DNA of 36,137 nucleotides from Acidobacteriota bacterium (GTDB lineage Bacteria > Acidobacteriota > Terriglobia > Bryobacterales > Bryobacteraceae): assembly GCA_016178155.1 (NCBI GenBank), contig JACOTZ010000471.1, forward strand, positions 1 to 36,137. Reading direction: 5' to 3'. Each line of letters starts with the position of its first letter. Position 1 is the stretch's first letter. The notes beneath the pieces were generated by a model. That model was not told where the DNA came from. It saw only the letters and a list, made by a program, of their open reading frames with translations, and did no database searches. Below, piece by piece: positions 18,241 to 26,491 of the stretch. The position numbers were made by a program, and so were the translations under genes.

Positions 18241-18338
18241 CAAGCGGCCGCCGACGGCATGGCCTCCGCTCACCACAGACCCGGATCCTGCTGCAGTGCC
18301 GCCGGACCATTCCGCCGGCCCAACCTGGAGGCTCTGCG

Positions 18339-19199
18339 TTACCGCATCTCCAGGGCGCGCAGCTTCGCGCTGCGGGATGCCGGGTTTTCCCTGATTTCCT
18401 CGTCCGCCGGTGTGACCACGTGTTTCGTGAGAATCGTGGCTCTGCCCTCGCCCGCAAGCGCGCGAAACGCGTGCTTGACAATCCTGTCCTCGATCGACAT
18501 GAACGTGATCACAACCGCGCGGCCGCCCGGCCGCACCAGCTCCGGCACAGCCTCGAGCAGCGATTCGAGCTCGGTGAGCTCTTCGTTTACCGCGATCCGC
18601 AGGGCCATGAAGGTCCGCGTCGCCGGATGGATCCTGCCCGTCCGATGCGCGACTCGTTCGATCACTTGCGCGAGGTGCGCCGTGCTTCGAATCGGCCGCG
18701 CCCGGACGATTGCTCTGGCTATGCTTCTTGCTCTCCTTTCTTCCCCGAGCCGAAAAATCAAGTCGGAGAGAGCCCTCTCGGGCAGGTAATTGACAAGGTC
18801 GGCGGCTGTTTGTCCCTGCGTCCGGTCCATCCGCATGTCCACGGGACCTTCCTGCATGAGCGAGAAGCCGCGCGACGGTTCGGTTAGCTGAAAACGGCTC
18901 ACGCCCAGGTCGGCGACGAGCCCGTCCACTCGTTCGATCCCCAGCTCTTGAAGCGCCGCACGCAATCCCGAAAATGCCGCGTGCCGGAACAGAATCCGTT
19001 GCGCATGTGCGGCCGTGTTCCGCCGCGCCATCTCGAGCGAATCGCTGTCGCGATCCGCGGCGATTACCCTCCCGCTCTCGAGCCGCGCGGCGATCGCCCC
19101 CGTGTGTCCGCCGAGTCCCGCCGTGCAGTCCAGATAGGTCCCTCCCGGCCGGATCGCGAGGAATTCCAGGCTTTCGCGAAGAAGAACCGGGTAATGCAT
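18339..19199 (-). CDS. rsmH: 16S rRNA (cytosine-1402-N4) methyltransferase RsmH
   Basis: S-adenosylmethionine-dependent enzyme that methylates N4 of C1402 in the ribosomal P site (older name MraW). The 286 aa are slightly shorter than the usual ~310. MHYPVLLRESLEFL opens the protein as in the family; YLDCTAGLGGHTGAIAA (residues 22-38) is the SAM-binding motif I, VDGLVADLGVSRFQLTEPSRGFSL is represented by the core DLGVSRFQL and RGFSLMQEGPVDMRMD, the MraW signature, and LVNYLPERALSDLIFRLGEE holds the inserted helical domain. It begins 9 bp after mraZ ends. Confidence 0.97.
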   Translation of the reverse strand: MHYPVLLRESLEFLAIRPGGTYLDCTAGLGGHTGAIAARLESGRVIAADRDSDSLEMARRNTAAHAQRILFRHAAFSGLRAALQELGIERVDGLVADLGVSRFQLTEPSRGFSLMQEGPVDMRMDRTQGQTAADLVNYLPERALSDLIFRLGEERRARSIARAIVRARPIRSTAHLAQVIERVAHRTGRIHPATRTFMALRIAVNEELTELESLLEAVPELVRPGGRAVVITFMSIEDRIVKHAFRALAGEGRATILTKHVVTPADEEIRENPASRSAKLRALEMR

Positions 19200-19208
19200 T
19201 GCGCTTCA

Positions 19209-19688
19209 CTACTGCAGCCCCTTCTTTTCCCAAAGACCCAGCTTCTCGTCGAGGCTGGTGAGCGCGCGCTGCATCTTGGCCTCGAAGATGGCCTCGCTGA
19301 AGACGTTGATGTGACCTTTATAGAACTGCAGGCGCACGGGTTGACCCTCCAGTCCCAGCCGCTTGCGCAGTTCGGAGGGAAGCAGCAGGCGCCCCTGCGC
19401 ATCCACTTCCGCGTCGTCGCCGAACGCCGTCGCCATGAACCACAGATCGTCGGCCGATTCGGCGTCTTCCCCCGGTTTGCGCAGCAGAGCCTCGACCCCG
19501 TTCCACACCGAAATAGGATAGATTCGAGCAATGCGGGCGTCGAAGGTGGTCACGTATACCTTGGTTTCGCCAAGCTTGCCCAGGTGCTCGTGGAGCGGCG
19601 CCGGCAGTTTGAGCCTGCCCTTCTCGTCGACACGCACGCTGTACATGCTGCGCGGAGGCACGAGTGCGACAGGTTGAGCGGCTTCCAC
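19209..19688 (-). CDS. mraZ: Transcriptional regulator MraZ
   Basis: Ring-forming DNA-binding protein that represses the dcw operon in several bacteria. 159 aa with two AbrB-like half domains: SVRVDEKGRLKLPAPLHEHL (about residues 17-36) and AEVDAQGRLLLPSELRKRLG (about 92-111), both with the DxKGRxxLP/DxQGRxLLP signature. The start is a GTG at 19688 preceded by AGAGGA with 5-nt spacing. The ATG at codon 15 lacks a Shine-Dalgarno sequence. The N-terminus is about 14 residues longer than usual. It is the first gene of the cluster; its likely operator overlaps its own start. Confidence 0.95.
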   Translation of the reverse strand: MEAAQPVALVPPRSMYSVRVDEKGRLKLPAPLHEHLGKLGETKVYVTTFDARIARIYPISVWNGVEALLRKPGEDAESADDLWFMATAFGDDAEVDAQGRLLLPSELRKRLGLEGQPVRLQFYKGHINVFSEAIFEAKMQRALTSLDEKLGLWEKKGLQ

Positions 19689-19728
19689 TTCCGTCCTCTT
19701 TGGTCAGATGGACTCCACTTCGGTCCAC
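19685..19728 (-). promoter_or_regulatory. Candidate MraZ operator: GTGG boxes at 10-bp spacing
   Basis: Read on the minus strand, GTGG occurs at 19728-19725 and 19718-19715, a degenerate TCTG at 19708-19705, GAGG at 19698-19695 and GTGG at 19688-19685, all exactly 10 bp apart. MraZ is known to bind direct GTGG/TGGG-type repeats at 10-bp spacing upstream of its own gene. The array lies between the candidate promoter and the coding start, and the last box includes the GTG start codon. Confidence 0.65.
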
Positions 19729-19736
19729 TGGTTCGG

Positions 19737-19765
19737 ATTTTCACATACCTGGGCCCTCAAATCAA
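19737..19765 (-). promoter_or_regulatory. Candidate dcw promoter upstream of mraZ
   Basis: Minus-strand TTGATT (19765-19760) and GAAAAT (19742-19737) are separated by 17 nt, each with 4 of 6 matches to sigma-70 consensus. The surrounding 19740-19830 region is the most AT-rich stretch nearby. The predicted start at about 19730 would place the GTGG array immediately downstream, a sensible place for repression. Confidence 0.45.
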
Positions 19766-19853
19766 GATATTTTTTCATGTAAGTTCTTAGAATTCAGCGA
19801 CCTATGGCGAATAAATGGCGAATATCGGCTGCCACCTGTTTAACGCTGCCCGA

Positions 19854-20600
19854 CTACCCTGAGGGCTGACCCGGTCTCCACTCTACGACCTCGACCCACG
19901 GTCCGGGAGGTTGCCGAAACCTGCCCCGGTCGACGGCCATGCTTTCAGCTACATGGCCCCGGCGGATGTTGTCCACCTCCCCAGACTTGCCAGCGCCCGC
20001 CGGGCTCGAGCACGGCTCGCTCGAGGGCATGCAGCATCTCTCCGATCGTCTCCAATCCCAGCCGTTTCGCGGTTTCGCGTGTTCGGGGGATCCGCTCCGC
20101 CACCCAATATAATGGCGCGAGCGCCATCGGCCACCAGTGCCCGGGACCGACCACGTACCACGGCCTGAGAACGGTGACCCGGAGATTCGCCGTGCGCAGA
20201 AGCTCCTCGCAACGGGCGCGCACCGACCAGTAGGCATGCATAACAGGCGCCGGATGCGCGACGCTCAGGTACACGAAGTGCGCCGCTTCCGCTTGCCGTG
20301 CGGCCGCAATCGCCTCCACCGCCGAGGCGTAGTCGATGGTCTCGAAACTCTCGAGCCTTACTCGGGCTCGGGTGAGCAACTCCCACCAGGTGCACCACTG
20401 TGTCGCCCGGCCGGATGTGCCCGCGGTAGGTGACGGCTGCCAGTGCGTCGCCCTGCACCGCCTGGCAGCTCTTCGGTAGTTTCTTTTCCGATCCGGGCCG
20501 GGCGAGCGCGGACACCCTGCCACCCGGCTGCGAGAAGCCGCGGGATGAGTCGGGACCCGATGTAACCAGTCCCGCCGGTGATGAATACGCGCTGCTGCAA
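19854..20600 (-). pseudogene. Frameshifted NAD(P)-binding epimerase/NmrA-like gene
   Basis: The reading frame starts at a TTG (20600, after AAAGAG) with RVFITGGTGYIGSRLIPRLL, a Rossmann GGTGYIG motif. It then moves through three frames: VSALARPGSEKKLP and VVHLVGVAHPSPSKA in the second, IDYASAVEAIAAARQAEA, YLSVAHPAPVMHAYW and LRVTVLRPWYVVGPG in the third, and VDNIRRGHVAESM to the stop at 19854. The shifts fall near 20517-20521, 20343-20348 and 19977-19981, and each is explained by one extra base. The joined product would be about 245 aa, of the atypical SDR / NmrA type. Either a young pseudogene or assembly errors. Substrate unknown. Confidence 0.75.
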
Positions 20601-20681
20601 TTTTTCTCTTTAGATTACGGAAAGCACCGGGTGAACGGATTCAGGTCAGCGGCGGCTCAAGATCCCGGTTCCTCGCCTCGC

Positions 20682-22619
20682 TCAGGTCGAATAGATCACT
20701 CGCACATGTCCGGGAAACACGCGCGTGCCCTCCAGCGTCACTCGGGGCAGTCCCTCCAAATGGACCTCGCGCAGGCGCGGCAGTCCTGCCAGGAACACCA
20801 GGCCTGCATCGGTCACGCCTTGGCACTCGTAGAGATCCACCTGCTCGAGCGATGACATGCCTCCCAGGATCGCCAGACTGCGATCAGTGATGCGGGTCAA
20901 ACCGGCGTAGTAGTATTTCAGCTCGAGGGCGGCGACATGCTCGGTGGCAACATCAGTGGTGTCGCGGCAATACATGCAGGTCAGGCGTTCCAGCCGGCGG
21001 CAGCGACCCACGTGCCGGAAGCCTTCGTCCTTCATGCCGATCGGCGTGAGTTCCCGAAGTGCGGGAAAGTGGGGCAAGGTAGCGAGCGCCTCGTCGTCCA
21101 CGTTCTTGCAGCTCATGCCGATGCCGCGCAGAGCCGGCATATTCGAAAATGCGACAAATCCGCGGCTGCCGAGGTTGGGGCATTCCCGTCCCCAAAAATA
21201 TTCGATCGTTTTCGACCGGCTCAAGGCGGTAAAGCCGTCGTCCGTGGCGACCGTTTCCTGCGCGCGCAGCCTGCGCAGGCGCGGCAGTGCCGCGATATGC
21301 CGCATCGCGGCATCGTCGCTCAGTTCTCCGTCGCAACCGAGCGAGACGAGGTTCGGCAGGTGCCGCAGGTGGGCGAAGCCTTCCGGCGTGATGCCGCTCA
21401 CGTGCCAGAACAGATCGAGCTCGAAGACGCCTTCGAGTCCGGCCAGGCTGGCGAGCCCGCGATTCGTGAAGGGACCGTCGATCAGGAGGTGTCCGCCGTT
21501 GGCGATTGCCTCTTTCGCGCCGGACGCAATGCTTTCGCCATGCCACTTCTTCAGCAGCGGAAAATTGTGGAGGCGGGCAGGGCCGGCATCTGTAACCCGT
21601 CTGCCGCTGCTGAAGTAGTGGAGCCTGGGTTTTCCTTGCAGCGCTTCGATGGCGCCGTCGCCGGTCGGCGAACCCATCAGGTTCACCCGCTCCAGCCGAT
21701 CGCAAAACCGCAAATTCGCCACGCCTGCATCCGATATACCCGCCTGCCACGTCATCTCGAATGTCCGGAGGTTGGGCAGATGGCGGAGTGCCTCGAGGCC
21801 GCGGTCGGTGAGCTTGCCGCCGGGATACTCGTTCAGATCCAGATGCTGCAACTGCGGCATGCGGGCAAGCTCGAGCAGGCCGTCGTCGGTGAGTTCGCGC
21901 GAGCCGCCGAGGCGCAGGCTCGTCACATGGTCGAGTCCGGCGATGCGCGCCAGCACCGCGTCGGTCATCAAACCGTTGGCATCGAGCGCGGTAATACGGC
22001 GCTCCTGAATTACGTCGATCAGCTCATCCCAGTCCGCGTCCGTCATTCGCCGGGCCGGCGCCGCCCTGTGCTCCTTCGCGTCGACGGTATAGGCGGCGCC
22101 GGGCGGCGGCGCGCCGGCCGCCACGGCCTGCATCAGCGCGGCCCAACTGCCGAAACCGGCGTCCTGCGCGATAACGATTTGCGCTTCAGCGAGTTGCATG
22201 TAATTTTTCGGCAGCCGGAATGCCCGCTGCCGGAACGCGTACACGCGGCGCCAGATTTCCGCCCGCAGGTCGTCGAAAGTGAATGAGCGGCGATAATGCT
22301 GGTTCAGCCGCTGGAGCGCCGCGGCGTCGCCCTCGTAGGCATTCACGAAATCCTGCGCCAGGCGCTCGTATTCTTCGGCGCTGCGCTCAGCGGCGCTCCT
22401 TTGCAGTGCCTGTGTCAGGTCCTTCCAGTTGTCCCGCCCGTACTCGCGCGCGAGCGCATGTTGCACATGGCGCAATCCGGGCCGCGCCGGCGTGTTCGGA
22501 TACGCGTTCTCGAAGCGCTCCCGGGCCTGCGCATCGTTTTCGCGCAGCGCCTTGAGCCAGCGTTTCGCTTCTTTCCTCAGATTGTCGAGAGTGGACGCGG
22601 AGGTGAGCTTTCGCTGCAT
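20682..22619 (-). CDS. Leucine-rich repeat protein with duplicated N-terminal helical repeat
   Basis: 645 aa. The N-terminus (about 1-175) has two related helical units, each ending in a similar signature: LRHVQHALAREYGRDNWKDL and MQLAEAQIVIAQDAGFGSWA. Such units precede ankyrin or LRR arrays in many acidobacterial and planctomycete proteins. From about residue 215 to the end there are roughly 15 LRRs of the cysteine-containing/AMN1 type (LTDDGLLELARMPQLQHLDL; ISDAGVANLRF; VTDAGLVFLAGLPRLREVHL), which form a solenoid for protein binding. No signal peptide or membrane segment, so probably cytoplasmic. I chose the ATG at 22619 since GGAAGG lies 5 nt before it. Partner unknown. Confidence 0.85.
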   Translation of the reverse strand: MQRKLTSASTLDNLRKEAKRWLKALRENDAQARERFENAYPNTPARPGLRHVQHALAREYGRDNWKDLTQALQRSAAERSAEEYERLAQDFVNAYEGDAAALQRLNQHYRRSFTFDDLRAEIWRRVYAFRQRAFRLPKNYMQLAEAQIVIAQDAGFGSWAALMQAVAAGAPPPGAAYTVDAKEHRAAPARRMTDADWDELIDVIQERRITALDANGLMTDAVLARIAGLDHVTSLRLGGSRELTDDGLLELARMPQLQHLDLNEYPGGKLTDRGLEALRHLPNLRTFEMTWQAGISDAGVANLRFCDRLERVNLMGSPTGDGAIEALQGKPRLHYFSSGRRVTDAGPARLHNFPLLKKWHGESIASGAKEAIANGGHLLIDGPFTNRGLASLAGLEGVFELDLFWHVSGITPEGFAHLRHLPNLVSLGCDGELSDDAAMRHIAALPRLRRLRAQETVATDDGFTALSRSKTIEYFWGRECPNLGSRGFVAFSNMPALRGIGMSCKNVDDEALATLPHFPALRELTPIGMKDEGFRHVGRCRRLERLTCMYCRDTTDVATEHVAALELKYYYAGLTRITDRSLAILGGMSSLEQVDLYECQGVTDAGLVFLAGLPRLREVHLEGLPRVTLEGTRVFPGHVRVIYST

Positions 22620-22870
22620 CAAAACCTTCCTTCCGTATCTGCCCAGGTCCGCTTAGCTCAGGGCCGGAATGAAAGGTCGGCCAACTGTGCAATCAACTTG
22701 GGTGGGAGCCTGCTCCCTTGCCGCGGACAGGAGGCGCCCCAGAGCGCGCTGGCAGTAGGCTGGCACAACGCGGAGGCGCCTGTCAAGCTCAGGCAAAGGC
22801 ACCGGCCTCTTCTCAGAAGCTTCCCATTTTCTGTGCAACTCCCGAATTGCCCCGGAGCACTCAAGATCGC

Positions 22871-24982
22871 TTACTGCCGCACGGGAACAATCCCGCGGTC
22901 GAGAATCAGCCCCGACATGGGATTGCGCCACACCAGCGCGACGGGCCGGTCGCTGCCCGATCGTGGCTCGAGCGTGTATGCCGGACCGGCGTAGGCGTAC
23001 AGGGGCACGACAGCCGGCGAAGTGCGCGGCAGCAGCTCAATCTCGGAGCATTCAAACGGGCCGGCTTCTTTTGACGACTCGGCTTTCCAGCGGCCGGCCA
23101 GCTTCCCTTGGCGCGGGCTGCCGCTGAGGACGTACTTGCCGTCGTTATCCTCTAAGCGCAGCACGAGCGCGTCGCTGACGTATGTGCCGTCCAAAACGCG
23201 GAACCATTCCGCATTGCCGTGTACCGTGGCGCCCTCCTGCTCCAATCGCAGGAGAAATGTGGTCCACTCCTGGTCGGCTTCCTCTTTGGCCCTGCACTTC
23301 CATTGGCCCGCGACGCCGGCGCGCGCTCCGGGCGCGAGGCCGGCGAATCCGGCTACAACCACCGCACCGGGCACTCGCGGGCCGGCAGGCAGCGCGAAGA
23401 AGGGAAGCTCCGCGATCTGATCCCATAATCCCGCCGCATCAACTTCGGCGCGCAATAGATAACGGCCGCCGCGCGTGCGGTACACAGGGACGGGCAGCTC
23501 GAGGCGCGGATCATCCAGCGCCAGCCGATACATGATCTGGTTGTAGTTATAGCGGGGAGTCTTCCTCGGTGCGCCGGAGAAGGTGTCCGAGTAAGTTCCC
23601 TCGAAATAAATAAGACGCCCGCCCTCCTGATCAAAGAAAGGGTGCTGGGCCGGGTTGTAGAACGTGTACTTGTTGTGGGTTACCACCTTCCGCGCGTATA
23701 CCCACGGCCCGGCCGGTGTATCCGCTTCGGCGAACCAGATCTCGCCGTTGTCTTCCGAACCCCTGTTTTCCTCGACGATGAGCACCCAGCGCCGGCGGTA
23801 ATCGTTCCAGAAAACCGACCCGGCATGGGGCTTGACCGGCGCATCCGTTACGACGTCGCGCAGTTGGTACCACCCCTCTTCGGCTTTCATCCGGCCTGCC
23901 GCGATCAGTTCGTGTTGACGGTCGAACCCGACCGGGTCCGTGTTCCGTTTCCAGGCGTAGATGAGGCGGCCATCGGCGGAACGATGCAGCCGTGCGCCTG
24001 TCTTGCTGTAGCGCGTTCCGGCCATCAGGCACGTGAACACTTCCCACTGCCGCGGGTCCGTGACGGCTTTCAAGCTGGCCGGAATGCGGACTGACGGATA
24101 CGGGTCGGGCAGGTACAGATAATCCTGCCGTCCATCGGTCGCGCGGAACGGGTGGATCGGGATCTGCCGGTCGAAGTCCTCGTCGAACACAGCGAGGCGT
24201 TCGAAGGTCTCTTTCGTGTCGTTCCAGATCAGCAGGGCGCTTTCGATCGGCTTTCCGAGGTCCTTCATGCTCCGGTACCGCAGCGCCAGGCGCTCGATGC
24301 CCTTCTCATCTTTGAGAGCGGCCATCCAGAAGTTCCACTTCATCCCCGGCCCGGGCACGTTGCAGACACTTTTCGAAAAGCCCGACGGTCCGGCGAAATA
24401 ACTTAAGTCGACGCCGCGGCTCGGATCGAGCCCGCCGCTCGCGGGCAACTCGGACGTGGCCCCGGAGCAGGCCAGGCTGAATTCGGCCGGCCCGTTGGTA
24501 TCCCCCCAAACCCAGTAGATCTTCCCTTTGTACAGGGCGGTTGTGACCGTATCCTGGCCCACGACTCTGGCGTTGAGCAGCGGCTTGCGGATGGGCACAG
24601 GCTCGCCGGTGAGGACGCTGTCGCGGTAAATGCCCTCGCCTGTGATGCGGTAGAGGCGCTCCGCGATATTTACCCGGCGCAGTTTCAGCGTGGCGCTGGA
24701 GCCCCGCTTGACGTCTGCTGCCCAGGAGCCGTCAGGCGCGCCCGGAAGCTCATAGCCATGGCTGCTGACCGTGAACTTGACACGCTGGTCCATCAACCCC
24801 GGTTCATCAAACGCGATAATGCCGTTGCTGTCGGTCCAGAACGCCAGCGAGTTGCGCGTCGACAGCTCGACCAGGGGCACACCCCGCCCGGTCGCCTCGT
24901 CCACCACCGCGATTTTGAAGTAATTCGACGCAGGAAGCCCGATTGCGCCGGCCAGCAGCAGCGGCGGCACAAGTATTCTCAT
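22871..24982 (-). CDS. Large secreted protein, possible beta-propeller (DUF4185-like), unknown function
   Basis: 703 aa. The N-terminus (MRILVPPLLLAGAIGLPASN) is a signal peptide with likely cleavage near residue 18. Residues 20-110 look like a carboxypeptidase-regulatory or Big-type beta domain (FKIAVVDEATGRGVPLVELSTRN, here shown by its core VDEATGRGVPLVEL). The middle has repeated W/Y/G-rich blades (KGKIYWVWGDTNGP, WNFWMAALKDE, WVLIVEENRGSEDNGEIWF, FEGTYSDTFSG) as in five-bladed propellers of glycoside-hydrolase type and DUF4185. The C-terminal ~150 residues are another beta domain (GQWKCRAKEE, RWKAESSKEAG). I cannot name a substrate. TATAAT lies upstream of its ATG. Confidence 0.75.
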   Translation of the reverse strand: MRILVPPLLLAGAIGLPASNYFKIAVVDEATGRGVPLVELSTRNSLAFWTDSNGIIAFDEPGLMDQRVKFTVSSHGYELPGAPDGSWAADVKRGSSATLKLRRVNIAERLYRITGEGIYRDSVLTGEPVPIRKPLLNARVVGQDTVTTALYKGKIYWVWGDTNGPAEFSLACSGATSELPASGGLDPSRGVDLSYFAGPSGFSKSVCNVPGPGMKWNFWMAALKDEKGIERLALRYRSMKDLGKPIESALLIWNDTKETFERLAVFDEDFDRQIPIHPFRATDGRQDYLYLPDPYPSVRIPASLKAVTDPRQWEVFTCLMAGTRYSKTGARLHRSADGRLIYAWKRNTDPVGFDRQHELIAAGRMKAEEGWYQLRDVVTDAPVKPHAGSVFWNDYRRRWVLIVEENRGSEDNGEIWFAEADTPAGPWVYARKVVTHNKYTFYNPAQHPFFDQEGGRLIYFEGTYSDTFSGAPRKTPRYNYNQIMYRLALDDPRLELPVPVYRTRGGRYLLRAEVDAAGLWDQIAELPFFALPAGPRVPGAVVVAGFAGLAPGARAGVAGQWKCRAKEEADQEWTTFLLRLEQEGATVHGNAEWFRVLDGTYVSDALVLRLEDNDGKYVLSGSPRQGKLAGRWKAESSKEAGPFECSEIELLPRTSPAVVPLYAYAGPAYTLEPRSGSDRPVALVWRNPMSGLILDRGIVPVRQ

Positions 24983-25005
24983 GGCCTTTGGCCTCGCTTG
25001 GCGGC

Positions 25006-25011
25006 ATTATA
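25006..25011 (-). promoter_or_regulatory. Perfect -10 hexamer before the secreted-protein gene
   Basis: TATAAT read on the minus strand, 23 nt upstream of the ATG at 24982, in the divergent gap to the radical SAM gene. No convincing -35 lies 16-18 nt upstream. AAAGG near the ATG may serve as ribosome binding site. Confidence 0.4.
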
Positions 25012-25086
25012 TCGCCGGTGTGCCGGAGCTGGGGATGCGGTAAACGCGTGACAATGCCGATCGCGAGGACTCCCGTCCGCGGCTGC

Positions 25087-25092
25087 TACACT
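25087..25092 (+). promoter_or_regulatory. -10-like TACACT 7 nt before the radical SAM gene start
   Basis: TACACT (5 of 6 matches to TATAAT if C is counted as the single mismatch) ends 7 nt before the ATG at 25100, and no Shine-Dalgarno sequence lies between. This suggests a leaderless or nearly leaderless transcript. Confidence 0.4.
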
Positions 25093-25099
25093 CTCCTGT

Positions 25100-26317
25100 A
25101 TGGGAAGCAGTCTGTTCCCGATCTACGGGGAGGGCCCGGGACCGCTCGTAAACGGACTCGGAACGACTCCGCGCATCACGTCGCTGCTCATCAAGCCGGC
25201 CTCCGCCGTCTGTAATCTGGACTGCGCCTACTGTTTCTACCTGGACCGGGAAGCGGATCCGTACAAGGCGCTGCCCGGCCGCCGCATGACCGTCGATACG
25301 CTCGAGCGCCTGGTCGACACGTATCTGTTCTATTCGTACCCGAACAGCGTGTTCGCGTTTCAGGGGGGTGAGCCGACGCTGGCCGGTCTTCCCTTTTTCG
25401 AGAAACTGGTTGAATTCCAGCAGCAATTTGGCCGTGACGGGCAGAATGTCAGCAACGCGCTGCAGACGAACGCGATTCTGTTAGACGACAACTGGTGCCA
25501 GCTCTTCCATAGCTACAACTGGCTGCTCGGCGTCTCCATCGACGGCCCGGAAGAGATGCACGATCTCTACCGCTTCAACAAGGCCGGCGCGGGCACCTGG
25601 CGGAAGGTCATGAACGCGATCGAGCGGCTGCAGCGGAATAAGGTCGAGTTCAACGTGCTCTGTGTGCTGAGCCAGGCCAATGTGGAAAAGCCGAAAGAGG
25701 TGTATAACTTCTTCCGCCGGCTCGGCATCGACAACATGCAATTTATTCCGCTCGCCGAGTTCGACGCCGAGGGCAACCGTCTGCCGTTCACGATCACGCC
25801 CGAGCAGTACGGCCGCTTTCTGGTCGAGGTTTTCGAGCTGTGGTGGCCCGAGCGGCGTAAGTGCCGTATCCGCTTCTTCGATAACGTGGCCGAAGCTGTT
25901 GCCGGGCAGAAGCCCGGCAGTTGCACCATGCACGAAACCTGCGATAGTTACGTCGTGGTCGAGTACAACGGCGATATCTTCCCCTGCGACTTCTTCGTCG
26001 AGAAGGAGTGGAAGCTCGGCAACATCACGATCGATTCCTGGACGGAAATTGCGCGGCGGCAGCGCCGCTACAGTTTCGCCTCCAAGAAGACCCTGGCACA
26101 CCCCGAATGCCAGGTCTGCGAGTACGCCTCGATCTGCCACGGCGGATGCCCGAAATTCCGCCACGGCCGGCATCACGACTTCAACGAGCTCGACTACTTC
26201 TGCGCGTCATACAAAACCGTGTTCGGGCGCATCGTCGGGCCGCTGCGCGAAGAGGTGCGCAAGCTCATGGGCCAACAGGCCGCCATGGCCGCCTCGAGCG
26301 CGCTTAACCCGTATTAA
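25100..26317 (+). CDS. Radical SAM/SPASM enzyme, anaerobic sulfatase-maturase type
   Basis: 405 aa. CNLDCAYCFY (Cys 38, 42, 45) is the CxxxCxxC site for the SAM-binding 4Fe-4S cluster. FAFQGGEPTLAGLPFF, SNALQTNAILL and LLGVSIDGPEE are core radical SAM strands as in anSME. The C-terminal SPASM region carries the auxiliary-cluster cysteines: GSCTMHETCDSY, GDIFPCDFF, CQVCEYASICHGGCPKF. Family members convert a Cys or Ser of type I sulfatases to formylglycine. No sulfatase gene is in the window, so the substrate is unproven; maturation of another peptide is possible. It is divergent from the secreted-protein gene and convergent with the xylose-isomerase-like gene. Confidence 0.87.
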   Translation: MGSSLFPIYGEGPGPLVNGLGTTPRITSLLIKPASAVCNLDCAYCFYLDREADPYKALPGRRMTVDTLERLVDTYLFYSYPNSVFAFQGGEPTLAGLPFFEKLVEFQQQFGRDGQNVSNALQTNAILLDDNWCQLFHSYNWLLGVSIDGPEEMHDLYRFNKAGAGTWRKVMNAIERLQRNKVEFNVLCVLSQANVEKPKEVYNFFRRLGIDNMQFIPLAEFDAEGNRLPFTITPEQYGRFLVEVFELWWPERRKCRIRFFDNVAEAVAGQKPGSCTMHETCDSYVVVEYNGDIFPCDFFVEKEWKLGNITIDSWTEIARRQRRYSFASKKTLAHPECQVCEYASICHGGCPKFRHGRHHDFNELDYFCASYKTVFGRIVGPLREEVRKLMGQQAAMAASSALNPY

Positions 26318-26368
26318 GCGCTGCCCTTCTCTTCCGCACCCTGAACCGCCGTGTTCCGATTCATCTAG

Positions 26369-26491
26369 CCGAAGTTCGTCACCGACAGGATTTCGAACCG
26401 CTTGCTGACGCGCGCGGCTCAGTAAGTGCCGTCAAATCAGCGGAAGCGTTCTGAGCCACGACCGTCAGGGAGTGGTGGTGACGAACCTCGG
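26369..26491. repeat. Inverted repeat between convergent genes
   Basis: CCGAAGTTCGTCACC (26369-26383) and GGTGACGAACCTCGG (26477-26491) are inverted copies with 14 of 15 matches, 93 bp apart. The right arm touches the stop codon of the xylose-isomerase-like gene, and the left arm lies 52 bp after the radical SAM gene. A related sequence occurs at 30526-30551 just after another gene. It may be a REP-like element; the spacing is too long for a classic terminator. Confidence 0.55.

Noticed and set aside
18070-18481. N-terminal extension of the ftsL-like gene
   Set aside because: The frame stays open to 18481 but runs through the dispersed repeat and encodes Arg-rich low-complexity sequence; the ATG at 18070 starts the plausible protein.
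22770-22785. TTGACA before the LRR gene as a promoter
   Set aside because: A perfect -35 is present on the minus strand but no -10-like hexamer lies 16-18 nt downstream, and it is about 150 bp from the start.
26369-26491. Bidirectional Rho-independent terminator
   Set aside because: The arms are 93 bp apart and no U-run follows either side, so a classic terminator is unlikely.
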